From Lysobacterales bacterium (GTDB lineage: Bacteria; Pseudomonadota; Gammaproteobacteria; Xanthomonadales; Xanthomonadaceae), in the NCBI GenBank assembly GCA_014946745.1, contig JADCRD010000003.1, forward strand, positions 186,001 to 250,000: DNA of 64,000 nucleotides, in the 5' to 3' direction. The notes beneath the pieces were generated by a model, which saw only the letters and a program-made list of their open reading frames with translations, did not search any database and had not been told where the DNA came from. Every line of letters starts with the position of its first letter. Position 1 is the first letter of the stretch. The position numbers were made by a program, and so were the translations under genes. Below are positions 6,818 through 15,244 of the stretch, in pieces.

Positions 6818-8497
6818 TTACATCTGATTGCGAATGGCCTCAGCTAGTTTTGCTAGACTCTCTACGTTGAATTCATTGGCACGGGTCAGTCTAATTGCTC
6901 TTTCCATAACTGAATGCTTTTTTAGCTGACGTCCTATTGTTTGTTGCAGCCACGAGTCCACACGCTTTGAGAACATGGATTGGGCCGGACTAGCGTTGCT
7001 GGTCGACCAAGCGCGGAAGCCTTCAGCTGTGATACTTTCGCTTGAGATATCGAGTGCTATGCACTCTTCGGCAAGGGCGGCGATGTATCGGTCGAGTGGC
7101 ACTATCTCTTCAAACTCAGTTTGCTTGGGGAGTTCGATCGTTGGTACTCCTGCCTCTACCAGCTTTGCCGCCTCTCGCTTTTTGTCGCCGTCGAGAAAAG
7201 CTATTGGACGCCCATTTTGATCGCGAGCAAGCTTGCAGTAGTAAAAAATGCTGTCACCCCACCCACAGACGAAATGGCACGAATCGAGCAGGGATGACAG
7301 GTTCTCAAAACCAGAAACACCTTCTCTATCCAGTCTCCTCAGCAGAGGTGCAAGGCACCGAGCTTCTGTTTCCCCTTCAACGATAATGGTGACTAATCCG
7401 TAGAGGAGTGAGTCGCAGGGTGTAATCCCAAGACTAATCCTCGCCGCTTGGAAATTCTCCGAGTGCGAAAGCCTTTCGACTTGGCTAGTGCCAACATCAC
7501 CGTTCCATTTACGGGAAAAGACTCTCACTCTCTCGGGATGGGCTGGATTGACCATGGCCGGTGAGTGGGTTGCGTAGATCACTTGAACCTTAGGATTCTC
7601 GGATATTTGCTCAAGCGTCCGGCGCACCTGATGCTGCGCGTCCGCATGGAGTGAGTTTTCGGGTTCATCCAGCAACACAATGCTGTGCTTTTCTGGATTG
7701 ACCTCTGAGAGCAAGAACACCATAAGCGAAACTAGGCGTCGCACGCCCGCGCCCCTCAGGCCTAGTTCAGCGTAGCCTTGCACCGCATCGACAAGGCTGA
7801 CGCCCAGTGTCTTTGCGCTGCCGCCGATCTCGAAGATTTTGAATTGATAATGGAGGGCTTTAGGGAAAAATTTGTCTAACTTGTTATTTAGTCCATGGAT
7901 TGCCCGGTCGAGATGTTGAGCGCGCGCCAGTGGTGTGTTTTCGAGAAGGGCCTTTGGCTCAAACTGAGCACCAAACGCTAGTCTCAGAAATTGGAGCTCC
8001 GACGGCGTCGGATCTGCAAGATCAATGATGTCCCTGATGGAGCTCGCGGGATCAAAGATTGCCACTTGTGGCAGCTTTGCTACTCGAACGTTATCGGGCG
8101 AAATCTGCGACTTTGGCCGCCGAACTTCATAGACATTGTAGTCACGGCCCTTAATGTTGCCCTGGTAGCGGACCGAAACTATGTCACCTGCGCGAGGACT
8201 TCCTCCCACAAGTTTTTCGCGAATAGACGCTTCCGTGATCTCTAGCTCGGCGTTTAGTGACAAGTCAGGATCTGTATCCCATGTCCCTGGGTGCCTACCG
8301 AATCGATCTTTGTGAACATCAGACTCGGAGAGTCTTTGTCGCGCGCAAAGGATCCGAATTGCCTTAAGTGCGCATGATTTTCCCGTATCATTTGCCCCCG
8401 TAAAGATGGTGACCTTTGGATCGAGGTCAATCCGAGTGGAGGTGTAGAATCCGCCGAAGTGCCTAAGCGTTACCGCATTCAATATCACTGCTTTCAC
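6818..8497 (-). CDS. OLD-family ATPase with TOPRIM nuclease domain
   Basis: The 559-residue protein starts at GTG 8497. An SMC/ABC-type ATPase comes first: Walker A GANDTGKS (34-41), a signature-like LRGAGVRRL (247-255), Walker B IVLLDEPENS (273-282) and the ATHS switch (309-312). A TOPRIM domain follows with VEGE (373-376) and the DGD motif (436-438). This is the OLD (overcoming lysogenisation defect) layout; such proteins cut DNA and act in phage exclusion. No UvrD/GajB-like helicase adjoins, so it resembles a stand-alone (class 1) OLD rather than a Gabija pair. AT-rich codon use matches the AIPR gene. Its promoter must lie in the 39-bp gap or inside the end of priA. Confidence 0.85.
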   Translation of the reverse strand: MKAVILNAVTLRHFGGFYTSTRIDLDPKVTIFTGANDTGKSCALKAIRILCARQRLSESDVHKDRFGRHPGTWDTDPDLSLNAELEITEASIREKLVGGSPRAGDIVSVRYQGNIKGRDYNVYEVRRPKSQISPDNVRVAKLPQVAIFDPASSIRDIIDLADPTPSELQFLRLAFGAQFEPKALLENTPLARAQHLDRAIHGLNNKLDKFFPKALHYQFKIFEIGGSAKTLGVSLVDAVQGYAELGLRGAGVRRLVSLMVFLLSEVNPEKHSIVLLDEPENSLHADAQHQVRRTLEQISENPKVQVIYATHSPAMVNPAHPERVRVFSRKWNGDVGTSQVERLSHSENFQAARISLGITPCDSLLYGLVTIIVEGETEARCLAPLLRRLDREGVSGFENLSSLLDSCHFVCGWGDSIFYYCKLARDQNGRPIAFLDGDKKREAAKLVEAGVPTIELPKQTEFEEIVPLDRYIAALAEECIALDISSESITAEGFRAWSTSNASPAQSMFSKRVDSWLQQTIGRQLKKHSVMERAIRLTRANEFNVESLAKLAEAIRNQM

Positions 8498-8536
8498 CCG
8501 CGTTTTTTGATTGGCTGATTAATCTGTCGAGCGAAC

Positions 8537-10735
8537 TCAATACAGATCCCCCGGATCCACATCCAAGCTCCACCGCACCCCCCGCCCACTCTTCAACTCA
8601 AACAGCGCCGCATTCCAAGCCCGCAACACCGCCTGCAGCCCCGGCCTCAGCTTCGCCGACAAGAGCATCTGCGCCCGCATCCGTCCCGCCCGTCGCGCCA
8701 TCGGTGCCGGCATCGGCGCGTGTACCTCGACGCTCAAGCTCGGATCCGCAGCAACGATCGCCCGCGCCGCCGCATGCGCCTCCCGCATGAACAGTTGCAG
8801 CGCGTCCTCGCGATGGCTGTCCACGCGCAGCAGCGCCAGATGCGCAAACGGCGGAAACCCCGCAGCCTCGCGCTCCGCCAGTTCGAGCTTCGCAAACGCC
8901 GGATAGCCGCCCGCCAATAGCGTCGCCAGTAGCGGATGCTCCGGGTGGTGGGTCTGCAGCAGCACTTCGCCCGGGGCCTGCGCGCGGCCGGCGCGGCCGC
9001 TGACCTGGATGAGGAGCTGGGCCAGCTTTTCGGCCGCGCGGAAGTCGGCGCTGAACAGGCCTTCGTCGATGGTGACGACCACCACCAGCGAGAGCTTGGC
9101 GAGGTCGTGGCCCTTGGCCAGCATCTGGGTGCCGACGATCAGGCCGGCGCCTTGCCCCAGCGTGTCGAAGTGGCGGGCCAGGTCGCCGTGGTCGCGGGTG
9201 GTCTCGCTGTCGATGCGCACCAAAGGCACGTCGGGGAAGCGTTCGGCCAGCGCCACTTCGACGCGCTCGGTGCCGGCACCCTGCGGCATGAGCGCCAAGC
9301 TGCCGCAGTCGGGGCAGGCGGTCGGCGCGCGTTCGCGGTGGCCGCAGTGGTGGCAGATCAGGCGGTCGCGGCCGTGCAGGGTGAGTGCGGCATCGCAGCG
9401 GCTGCAGTTGGCGCGGTAGCCGCAGTCGTGGCAGAGCAGGGCGGGCGCGTAGCCGCGGCGGTTGCGGAACACCAGGGCCTGTTCGCCGCGCTGCAGGCAT
9501 TCGGCAATCGCCTGGAAGGCCGGCTCGCTGAGGCCGTGGGTCAGGCGCTGGCGACGGGCGTCCAGCACGCGCACGTGCGGGGCGCGTGCGGCGGCGGCGC
9601 GCTTCTTCAGCTGCACGTGGGCGAGGCGGCCGCTGCGGGCCAGCTGCAGGGTTTCCAATGCCGGCGTGGCGCTGCCCAGCACCACCGGGATGTTGAGCGC
9701 CTTGCCGCGCACCAGGGCGAAGTCGCGGGCGTGGTAGCGGAAGCCGTCCTGCTGCTTGTAGCTGCTGTCGTGCTCCTCGTCGATGATGATCAGGCCCGGC
9801 TGCGGCAGCGGCGCGAACACCGCCGAGCGGGTGCCGACCAACACGCGGGCCTCGCCGCGGCGCATCCCCGTCCAGGCCCGCGCGCGCGCGCCCTCGGCCA
9901 TGCCGGAATGGAAGCTGTGCACCTCCACCGGCAATCGCTGCTGGAAGCGCCGCAGGGTCTGCGGGGTGAGTCCGATTTCAGGCACCAGGATCAGGGCCTG
10001 CTCGCCGCGGGCCAGCGCGGCTTCGATGGCGTCCAGATACACCTCGGTCTTGCCCGAGCCGGTGACGCCTTCGATCAGGATCGGGTCGAACTGGCCCAGC
10101 GCTTGCCGGATGCGTTCGGCGGCGGCGGCCTGTTCGGGGTTGAGCGCGGGCGGGGCGCGTTCGGGCGATCTCTGAGCATTCGCGCCCAGGCATTCCTCGA
10201 CAAAGCCGCGGCCCATCAGGCTGCGCAGGGCCGGGCGCCAGTCGGGCAGGCGCTGGTTGAGGGCGGCGGCATCCAGCGCGCCGGCCTCGGCCAGCCAGTC
10301 GGCGAGCTGGCGCGGGCGCCCGCCTGAGCGCAGCTGGCGCAGATTGGCCGCGCCAATAGGTGTGAGTCGCCAGGCCAGCGGGGCGGTATCGGGCAAGGGT
10401 TTGCCCTGGCGCATATCGACAGGCAGGGCCGCAGCCAGCACTTCGCCCAGCGGCCTCTGGTAGTAGCCGGCGGCCCAGCGCAGGCTGGCCAGCAGCTCGC
10501 CGGCGATCAGCGGCTCGGTGTCGAGGCGTTCGATTGCGGGTTTGAGCTTGCCCGGGTCGATCTCCGGCGGGCCGACCTCGGCGACCACGCCGATTGCATG
10601 GCCGCGGCCGAAGGGCACGCGCACGCGGCAGCCGATCCAGCCGGCGTCGACCCTCGCCCGCGCAGGCGGGGCGTAGTCGAAGAGCTGCGGCAGGGGCAGG
10701 GGCAGGGCGACGCGCAGGGCGGTGAATTCGAACAT
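8537..10735 (-). CDS. priA: Primosomal protein N' (PriA replication-restart helicase)
   Basis: ATG at 10735 gives 732 residues, the same length as E. coli PriA; the longer open frame upstream was rejected. The N-terminal DNA-binding part (FDYAPPARARVDAGWIGCRV) precedes the DEXH helicase with Walker A GVTGSGKTE and IDEEHDSSYKQQ. The zinc-binding insert is CHDCGYRANCSRCD with CHHCGH and CPDCG. Motif V/VI residues lie in VGTQMLAKGHD and QVSGRAGRA. PriA reloads DnaB at collapsed forks. An inverted pair of DnaA boxes lies about 110 bp upstream. Confidence 0.96.
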   Translation of the reverse strand: MFEFTALRVALPLPLPQLFDYAPPARARVDAGWIGCRVRVPFGRGHAIGVVAEVGPPEIDPGKLKPAIERLDTEPLIAGELLASLRWAAGYYQRPLGEVLAAALPVDMRQGKPLPDTAPLAWRLTPIGAANLRQLRSGGRPRQLADWLAEAGALDAAALNQRLPDWRPALRSLMGRGFVEECLGANAQRSPERAPPALNPEQAAAAERIRQALGQFDPILIEGVTGSGKTEVYLDAIEAALARGEQALILVPEIGLTPQTLRRFQQRLPVEVHSFHSGMAEGARARAWTGMRRGEARVLVGTRSAVFAPLPQPGLIIIDEEHDSSYKQQDGFRYHARDFALVRGKALNIPVVLGSATPALETLQLARSGRLAHVQLKKRAAAARAPHVRVLDARRQRLTHGLSEPAFQAIAECLQRGEQALVFRNRRGYAPALLCHDCGYRANCSRCDAALTLHGRDRLICHHCGHRERAPTACPDCGSLALMPQGAGTERVEVALAERFPDVPLVRIDSETTRDHGDLARHFDTLGQGAGLIVGTQMLAKGHDLAKLSLVVVVTIDEGLFSADFRAAEKLAQLLIQVSGRAGRAQAPGEVLLQTHHPEHPLLATLLAGGYPAFAKLELAEREAAGFPPFAHLALLRVDSHREDALQLFMREAHAAARAIVAADPSLSVEVHAPMPAPMARRAGRMRAQMLLSAKLRPGLQAVLRAWNAALFELKSGRGVRWSLDVDPGDLY

Positions 10736-11236
10736 CCGGCCAGTGTAGCCAGCCGCTTGGCGCCGACCGGGGGCACTTGGCGGGCATTCCTCACCCGATT
10801 CTGACGAAAACCCCCTAAGTCGCCGGTGGGCTTGGAGTTTCCGGCTTATCCACACAGCCTGTGGATAAGTCGGTGGATGAAAGCCCGATGAGGCCCTCGC
10901 CGGGCCGCTGGCGCCGGGCTTGCGTGGATTATGGCGAAAATTTGACCAAGCCCTTGGGCCCAATTGAATCAATGACTTGCAATCGCCCAGTTCGGCAAAT
11001 GTGACAGCCGTCAGGGACCATTCGGGTTCGAATGCTGGCGCCAGCCCGCGCCCACCGGCCTGTGCACAAGTCAAGCCCCCCGGCGGCCCAATCGTGGGGC
11101 GGGAGAGCGCCGGCCGCCCGAAAGTCAAGCCGCACAGCAGCGGCTGCGCCGAGCCCACCCTGCACTTCCGTCAGATCGGTAGCGGCCGCGGCTGCCGCTA
11201 CACTCGCGGCCCAGCCTCGCTTCGCCGACCCGTCTG
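10736..11236. other. Divergent intergenic region between priA and the DUF3106 gene
   Basis: This 500-bp gap holds the inverted DnaA boxes at 10846-10868 and an AT-richer patch near 10925-10995 that could hold promoters. No open frame with a plausible start was found. Confidence 0.5.
10845..10869. promoter_or_regulatory. Inverted pair of perfect DnaA boxes
   Basis: TTATCCACA (10846-10854) and TGTGGATAA (10860-10868) are both exact matches to the strong DnaA box TTATNCACA, in inverted orientation with a CAGCC spacer. The palindrome arms extend to 10 bp. It lies in the priA upstream region. It could bind DnaA to control priA, or simply be a hairpin; there is no terminator U-run. Confidence 0.6.
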
Positions 11237-12541
11237 ATGCCCGATTCCGCCGCCGCCCGCACTTCCGCCTTGCTGCGGGCCTGGCTTCTGGCGGAGGGGC
11301 TGGTGCCCGCTGCCGCGCCGCGCGTCCGCGACTTCGCCCAGGGCCTGACCCTGCTGCAGTCGCAGCCCGGCACGCGCGGGCACCCGCAGATCGAGGGCGG
11401 GGGCGCGTGGCTGCGCCTGTGGGCCGGGCTGCCGGCCGGCGCCCGCGATCTGCTGGCCCTGCGCGTGCTGGGCGGGCTGTCGCTGGAGCGCGTCGCCGAG
11501 CTGCAGGCCCGGCCGCTCGGCCGGGTCGAACGCGAATGGCTGCTGCTGGGGCGGCGCCTGGCCGCCAAAGACGCCGCCTGGCCGGCGGCCCTGCGCGCGG
11601 CCTTTCTGGCCCTGCTGCCGGTGGCCGCGCCGCGCCGCACGGGCCTGCGCGTCGTCCTGTTGCTGGCGGCCCTGGCCTGCTTTGCCGGCGCGGCCATGGC
11701 GCCGCAGCTGCACTACGCCTTGCTGCTGGATCCGGCGCAGCAGCGCCTGCAGGCGCCGCCGGCCGCGCCGCCGCCGGTGGTCGAACAGGTGCCGCTGTCG
11801 GCGCCGGAGTTCGAGCTGTGGGCCGATGCGGTCGAGTTCGCGACCCTGGAGGGCCTCGACTTTCTGCTGTGGCGGCTGCAGGCGGGCGGCGGCGAGGTGG
11901 TCGCGGCCGCCGCCCCTGCCGTGTCGCCGGAGAACCCCGCGGTACCCCCCGAGACCTTGAGTGCGCTGAAACCCTGGGCCGAGTCGTGGCCGCGGCTGCA
12001 GCCCGAGCAGCGCGCCGAGCTGCTGGCCCGCGCGCGCCGCTGGGAGGCCCTGGGCGAGGCCGAGCGGCTGCGTTTCGAGCAGCGCGCTGCGGCCTACCGC
12101 ACGCTGCCGCCGCTGCAGCGCGCCGACCTGCGCGAGCGGCATGCGCGCTGGGCGGGCTTTGACGCCGCCACGCAATCCACCCTGCGCGCGCTGGAGGCCG
12201 GGGTATCGGCGGCCACGCCCGATGCGCAGGCCGCGCTGCGCGCTGAGTTCGATGCGCTGCCCGAGGCCGTGCGCCGCGGCCTGCTGGCCGGCAAGACGCC
12301 TGAGCTGGCCGAGCTGGCGCGTGAGGCTTTCGCCTTCGTGCCGGAGGACGAGCGCGAGAACACGATCGAACTGCTGCGCGGTCTGGGTGAACCCGAGCAC
12401 GGCCTGCTGCGGCGCATGGCGCGCCGGCTCGATCCGGCGGCGCGCGAAGCGCTGCGCGCCGAGCTGATCGCCGCCGAGCCGGCCGCGCGTGCGGCGCTGG
12501 TGCGCGAGCGCGCCGCGGCGGTGGGCGTGCGCGCCGACTGA
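11237..12541 (+). CDS. Membrane protein with sigma-region-4-like N-terminus and DUF3106-like C-terminus
   Basis: In this 434-residue protein, residues ~55-105 (LWAGLPAGARDLLALRVLGG, then LSLERVAELQARPLGRVERE) resemble the helix-turn-helix of sigma70 region 4 from ECF sigma factors. A single membrane segment follows (VVLLLAALACFAGAAMAP, ~140-160), then a Pro/Ala linker. The C-terminal half has repeated W..L....RAELLARARRWEAL-type helices, as in DUF3106 proteins. A cytosolic DNA-binding head and an extracytoplasmic tail are inferred. No region-2 domain is present, so it cannot be a complete sigma factor. It converges with the DUF3667 pair. Confidence 0.6.
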   Translation: MPDSAAARTSALLRAWLLAEGLVPAAAPRVRDFAQGLTLLQSQPGTRGHPQIEGGGAWLRLWAGLPAGARDLLALRVLGGLSLERVAELQARPLGRVEREWLLLGRRLAAKDAAWPAALRAAFLALLPVAAPRRTGLRVVLLLAALACFAGAAMAPQLHYALLLDPAQQRLQAPPAAPPPVVEQVPLSAPEFELWADAVEFATLEGLDFLLWRLQAGGGEVVAAAAPAVSPENPAVPPETLSALKPWAESWPRLQPEQRAELLARARRWEALGEAERLRFEQRAAAYRTLPPLQRADLRERHARWAGFDAATQSTLRALEAGVSAATPDAQAALRAEFDALPEAVRRGLLAGKTPELAELAREAFAFVPEDERENTIELLRGLGEPEHGLLRRMARRLDPAAREALRAELIAAEPAARAALVRERAAAVGVRAD

Positions 12542-12601
12542 TTCCGTCGAACGTGCGGGCGCTGCCGGCGTGCTACCGCGCCAACGCCGGGTGATCTGTC
12601 G

Positions 12602-13819
12602 CTACATCGCCACCAGGCCGATCAGCAGGGTCACGACCACGCCCGCGCCGATCAGCGCCGTGTAGGCCGTGCCCAGCAGCGCGTACTTGAGCAGGGTCGA
12701 GCCCCAGCCTTCCCGATACACGCGCTTCTGCATCAGCAGCAGGTAGAGCGGCATCCACACGGCGAGGGCGATCGACAGCGCGCTGGTGCCATCGCGCGCC
12801 AAGCCTGGCGCCAGCGCCGCGTGCAGCAGCCCGAGCAGGGCCAGCAGCAACACCGCGAGGCTCAGAAACGCGTGACTGTGCAGGGCGACGATCAGGTGCT
12901 CCATGTACAGCCGTCGGCGGAAGGCGTAGGCCAGCTTGAGCAGCAGGGCGAACACCGGCAGCAGCACGAACAGGGTCTGCGGCAGCAGCTCCAGCACGTA
13001 CTCGCCCAGACGCTGGCGCGCGCTGCGGTCGCCGCGCAGCTCCAGCAGGTTGTCGACGCCGCGCTGCAGCCAGAGGTTGAGCTGTGCGTTCGCGGCCGCC
13101 GGCAGCCAGGCGAGCTGCACGGGGTTGTCCTGCGGATGCCAGACGCCCTGGCCAAGGCGGATCTGCAGCGGCGTGTCGCGATGGCGGCCCGCGACAGGCG
13201 CGGCCGTCGCGACCCCGTGTGTGTCGGTTGCGCCGGCGAGATCGGCGCTGCCTGCTGTGCGCAGCGCGTCGATCCGCGCCTGCGCGGCCTGCTCGATGGC
13301 CGAACGCGCGCCGGCGAGGCCGACCGCCACGCCGGGTGCGTCCAGCGCGAAGCGCCGCGCGTCGAACTCGCGCAGGGCGCGCTCGCGCTGGGCGAGCACC
13401 GCATCCACCGAGGCGGCCTGGGAGAAATCCGCGCTGGCCGCAGGCGGGTCGACGGCGGTGGCGGCGGCCTCCGGTTCGATGTTCGGGCGCCCGGCCACGA
13501 AGGCCAGCAGGCTGATGAACACGAACAGGCGCACCGGGCTGACGTAGCGCACCCGCCGCCCGGCGAGATACTCCAGGCTCAGAAAGCCCGGACGCAGCAG
13601 CAGCGGGCCGAGGGTGCGCAGCAGCCGGCCGTCGAGGTTGAACACGGTGTCGACAAAGTCGCCGAGCACGCCGCGGAAGTGCCGCACCAGACTGCGCGCC
13701 GGCTGTCCGCAGGCGTGGCAGTGGAGGCCCTGCAGCGCCGCGCCGCAGTTGCCGCAGCGACGCGCCGGGCTGAGCTCGGCCTCGGGCTCGGCGCCTGAGG
13801 AAGCGGGCAGTGCGTTCAT
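12602..13819 (-). CDS. DUF3667 membrane protein, downstream paralogue
   Basis: The 405-residue protein has an N-terminal zinc ribbon (CGNCGAALQGLHCHACGQ) followed by the DUF3667 core RHFRGVLGDFVDTVFNLDGR and PGFLSLEYLAGRRVRYVSPV. A variable Ala-rich middle follows, then several C-terminal membrane segments (LPQTLFVLLPVFALLLKLAY, MEHLIVALHSHAFLSLAVLL). It is 28 bp downstream of a paralogue of the same architecture, suggesting tandem duplication and one operon. DUF3667 has no known function. Confidence 0.8.
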   Translation of the reverse strand: MNALPASSGAEPEAELSPARRCGNCGAALQGLHCHACGQPARSLVRHFRGVLGDFVDTVFNLDGRLLRTLGPLLLRPGFLSLEYLAGRRVRYVSPVRLFVFISLLAFVAGRPNIEPEAAATAVDPPAASADFSQAASVDAVLAQRERALREFDARRFALDAPGVAVGLAGARSAIEQAAQARIDALRTAGSADLAGATDTHGVATAAPVAGRHRDTPLQIRLGQGVWHPQDNPVQLAWLPAAANAQLNLWLQRGVDNLLELRGDRSARQRLGEYVLELLPQTLFVLLPVFALLLKLAYAFRRRLYMEHLIVALHSHAFLSLAVLLLALLGLLHAALAPGLARDGTSALSIALAVWMPLYLLLMQKRVYREGWGSTLLKYALLGTAYTALIGAGVVVTLLIGLVAM

Positions 13820-13847
13820 CTCGTGCGTCGCCCGGCCTGCACCGCCG

Positions 13848-15182
13848 CTACATCGCCACCAGGCTGATCAGCAGGGTCACCGTGATGCCCACGCTGATCA
13901 GCACGCTGTACGCCGTGCCGAGCAGGCTGTACTTCAGCGTGGTCAGAATCCAGCCCTGCCGGTAGACGCGCTTCTGCATGATCAGCAGGTACAGCGGCAT
14001 CCACAGCACCAGCGCCAGCTCGATCCAGCCCAGCGCGGCGTGCAGCAGGCCGTCGCCGAGCGCGCTGCGGGCCAGCGTCGCCAGCGCCAGCAGCAGCACC
14101 GCCGTGCTCAGGAAGGCGTGGCTGTGCAGGGCGACGATCAGGTGCTCCATGTACAGCCGGCGCTTGAACACAAAGGCCAGCTTCAGCATCAGCGCGAAGA
14201 TCGGCAGCAGCACGAACAGGGTTTGCGGCAGCAGGTCGAGGAAGGCGCCGGCCAGCAGGCGAGGATTGCTGTTGACCCGCTCGCTGTTCTCCAGCGCGCG
14301 GCCGATCCAGATGTTCAGACGTGCGTTCGCCAGCTCCGGCAGCCAGCTGATCTTGACCGGGTTGGTCTGCGGGTCCCAGACGCCGCTGCCGAAGTTGAAC
14401 GAGTTGCGCACCGCGCGATTGCCGGCGGCCTGGGCTTCGCTGGGGCCCTCTTCCGGGCTTGTGTCGGCGGCAGCCGCCGGAGTGGACTCCGCTGCCACGG
14501 CGCTGTCCTCCGTGCTGTCCGCTGCGCTCGCGGCGGATGCGCTCTCGGGAGTGTTCGCGACACCGTCGGCCTGCGCCTTCTGCAGGTCGCGAATGCGGCG
14601 CTGCGCCTCGGCCTCGATGCCCTGGCGCGCGGCCTGCAGGCCGATGGCCAGCCCGGGCACGTTCGGAGATTCCTTGAGCGCCTTGTCGAACTCGGCCAGC
14701 GCGGCATCGCGCGCGGCCTCCACCTCGGCCACGGTTTTCGCATCCAGCATCGAGCGCGAGGCGACCTCGATCGCCGGCCGTTCCGCGGGAGCGTTGCCGG
14801 CCTCGCCCGCCTCGCCGGTATCGACGCTGAGACGCGAGGCGAGGAAGGCGAGCAGACAGGTGAACACGAACAGGCGCACTGGGCTGACGTAGCGCACGCG
14901 GTGGCCGGCGAAGTATTCGAGGCTCAGGAAGCCCGGCTTGAACAGCAGCGGACCCAGCGTGCGGAAGATGCGGCCGTCGATGTTGAACACGGTGTCGACG
15001 AAGTCGCCGACGATGCTGCTGAAGTGCCGGACCAGACCCTTGGTGGGCTGTCCACAGGCATAGCAATGCTCTCCGCGCAGCTCGGCGCCGCAGTTCTCGC
15101 ATTCGCGTGCGGATGCCGGAGCGGTAGAGGAAGGCGTGGGAAGCGGCGGCGGTGCGGAAGTTTCGGCGGGTCGGCTGTCCAT
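13848..15182 (-). CDS. DUF3667 membrane protein, upstream paralogue
   Basis: The 444-residue protein shares with its neighbour the zinc ribbon (CENCGAELRGEHCYACGQ), the core RHFSSIVGDFVDTVFNIDGR and PGFLSLEYFAGHRVRYVSPV, and a C-terminal membrane region containing the same MEHLIVALHSHAFLS segment. The middle part is longer and Ser/Ala-rich, so the paralogues differ mainly in the linker. The gene is divergent from the MATE pump with a 62-bp gap that must hold both promoters. Confidence 0.8.
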   Translation of the reverse strand: MDSRPAETSAPPPLPTPSSTAPASARECENCGAELRGEHCYACGQPTKGLVRHFSSIVGDFVDTVFNIDGRIFRTLGPLLFKPGFLSLEYFAGHRVRYVSPVRLFVFTCLLAFLASRLSVDTGEAGEAGNAPAERPAIEVASRSMLDAKTVAEVEAARDAALAEFDKALKESPNVPGLAIGLQAARQGIEAEAQRRIRDLQKAQADGVANTPESASAASAADSTEDSAVAAESTPAAAADTSPEEGPSEAQAAGNRAVRNSFNFGSGVWDPQTNPVKISWLPELANARLNIWIGRALENSERVNSNPRLLAGAFLDLLPQTLFVLLPIFALMLKLAFVFKRRLYMEHLIVALHSHAFLSTAVLLLALATLARSALGDGLLHAALGWIELALVLWMPLYLLIMQKRVYRQGWILTTLKYSLLGTAYSVLISVGITVTLLISLVAM

Positions 15183-15244
15183 GGCGCGGTTCGTCGGTGA
15201 AGGCAGCGGCTACCATAGCGCCCCCGCTTCACGGTGCGCCACGC

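Noticed and set aside
6818-8497. Gabija (GajA) assignment for the OLD protein
   Set aside because: No UvrD-like GajB helicase is adjacent; the neighbours are a vapC remnant and priA.
8936-10327. 463-codon plus-strand frame opposite priA
   Set aside because: Composition-driven shadow of priA with no RBS or domain.
11018-11040. GGGTTCGAATG resembling a tRNA T arm
   Set aside because: The stem bases do not pair and no cloverleaf can be drawn around it.
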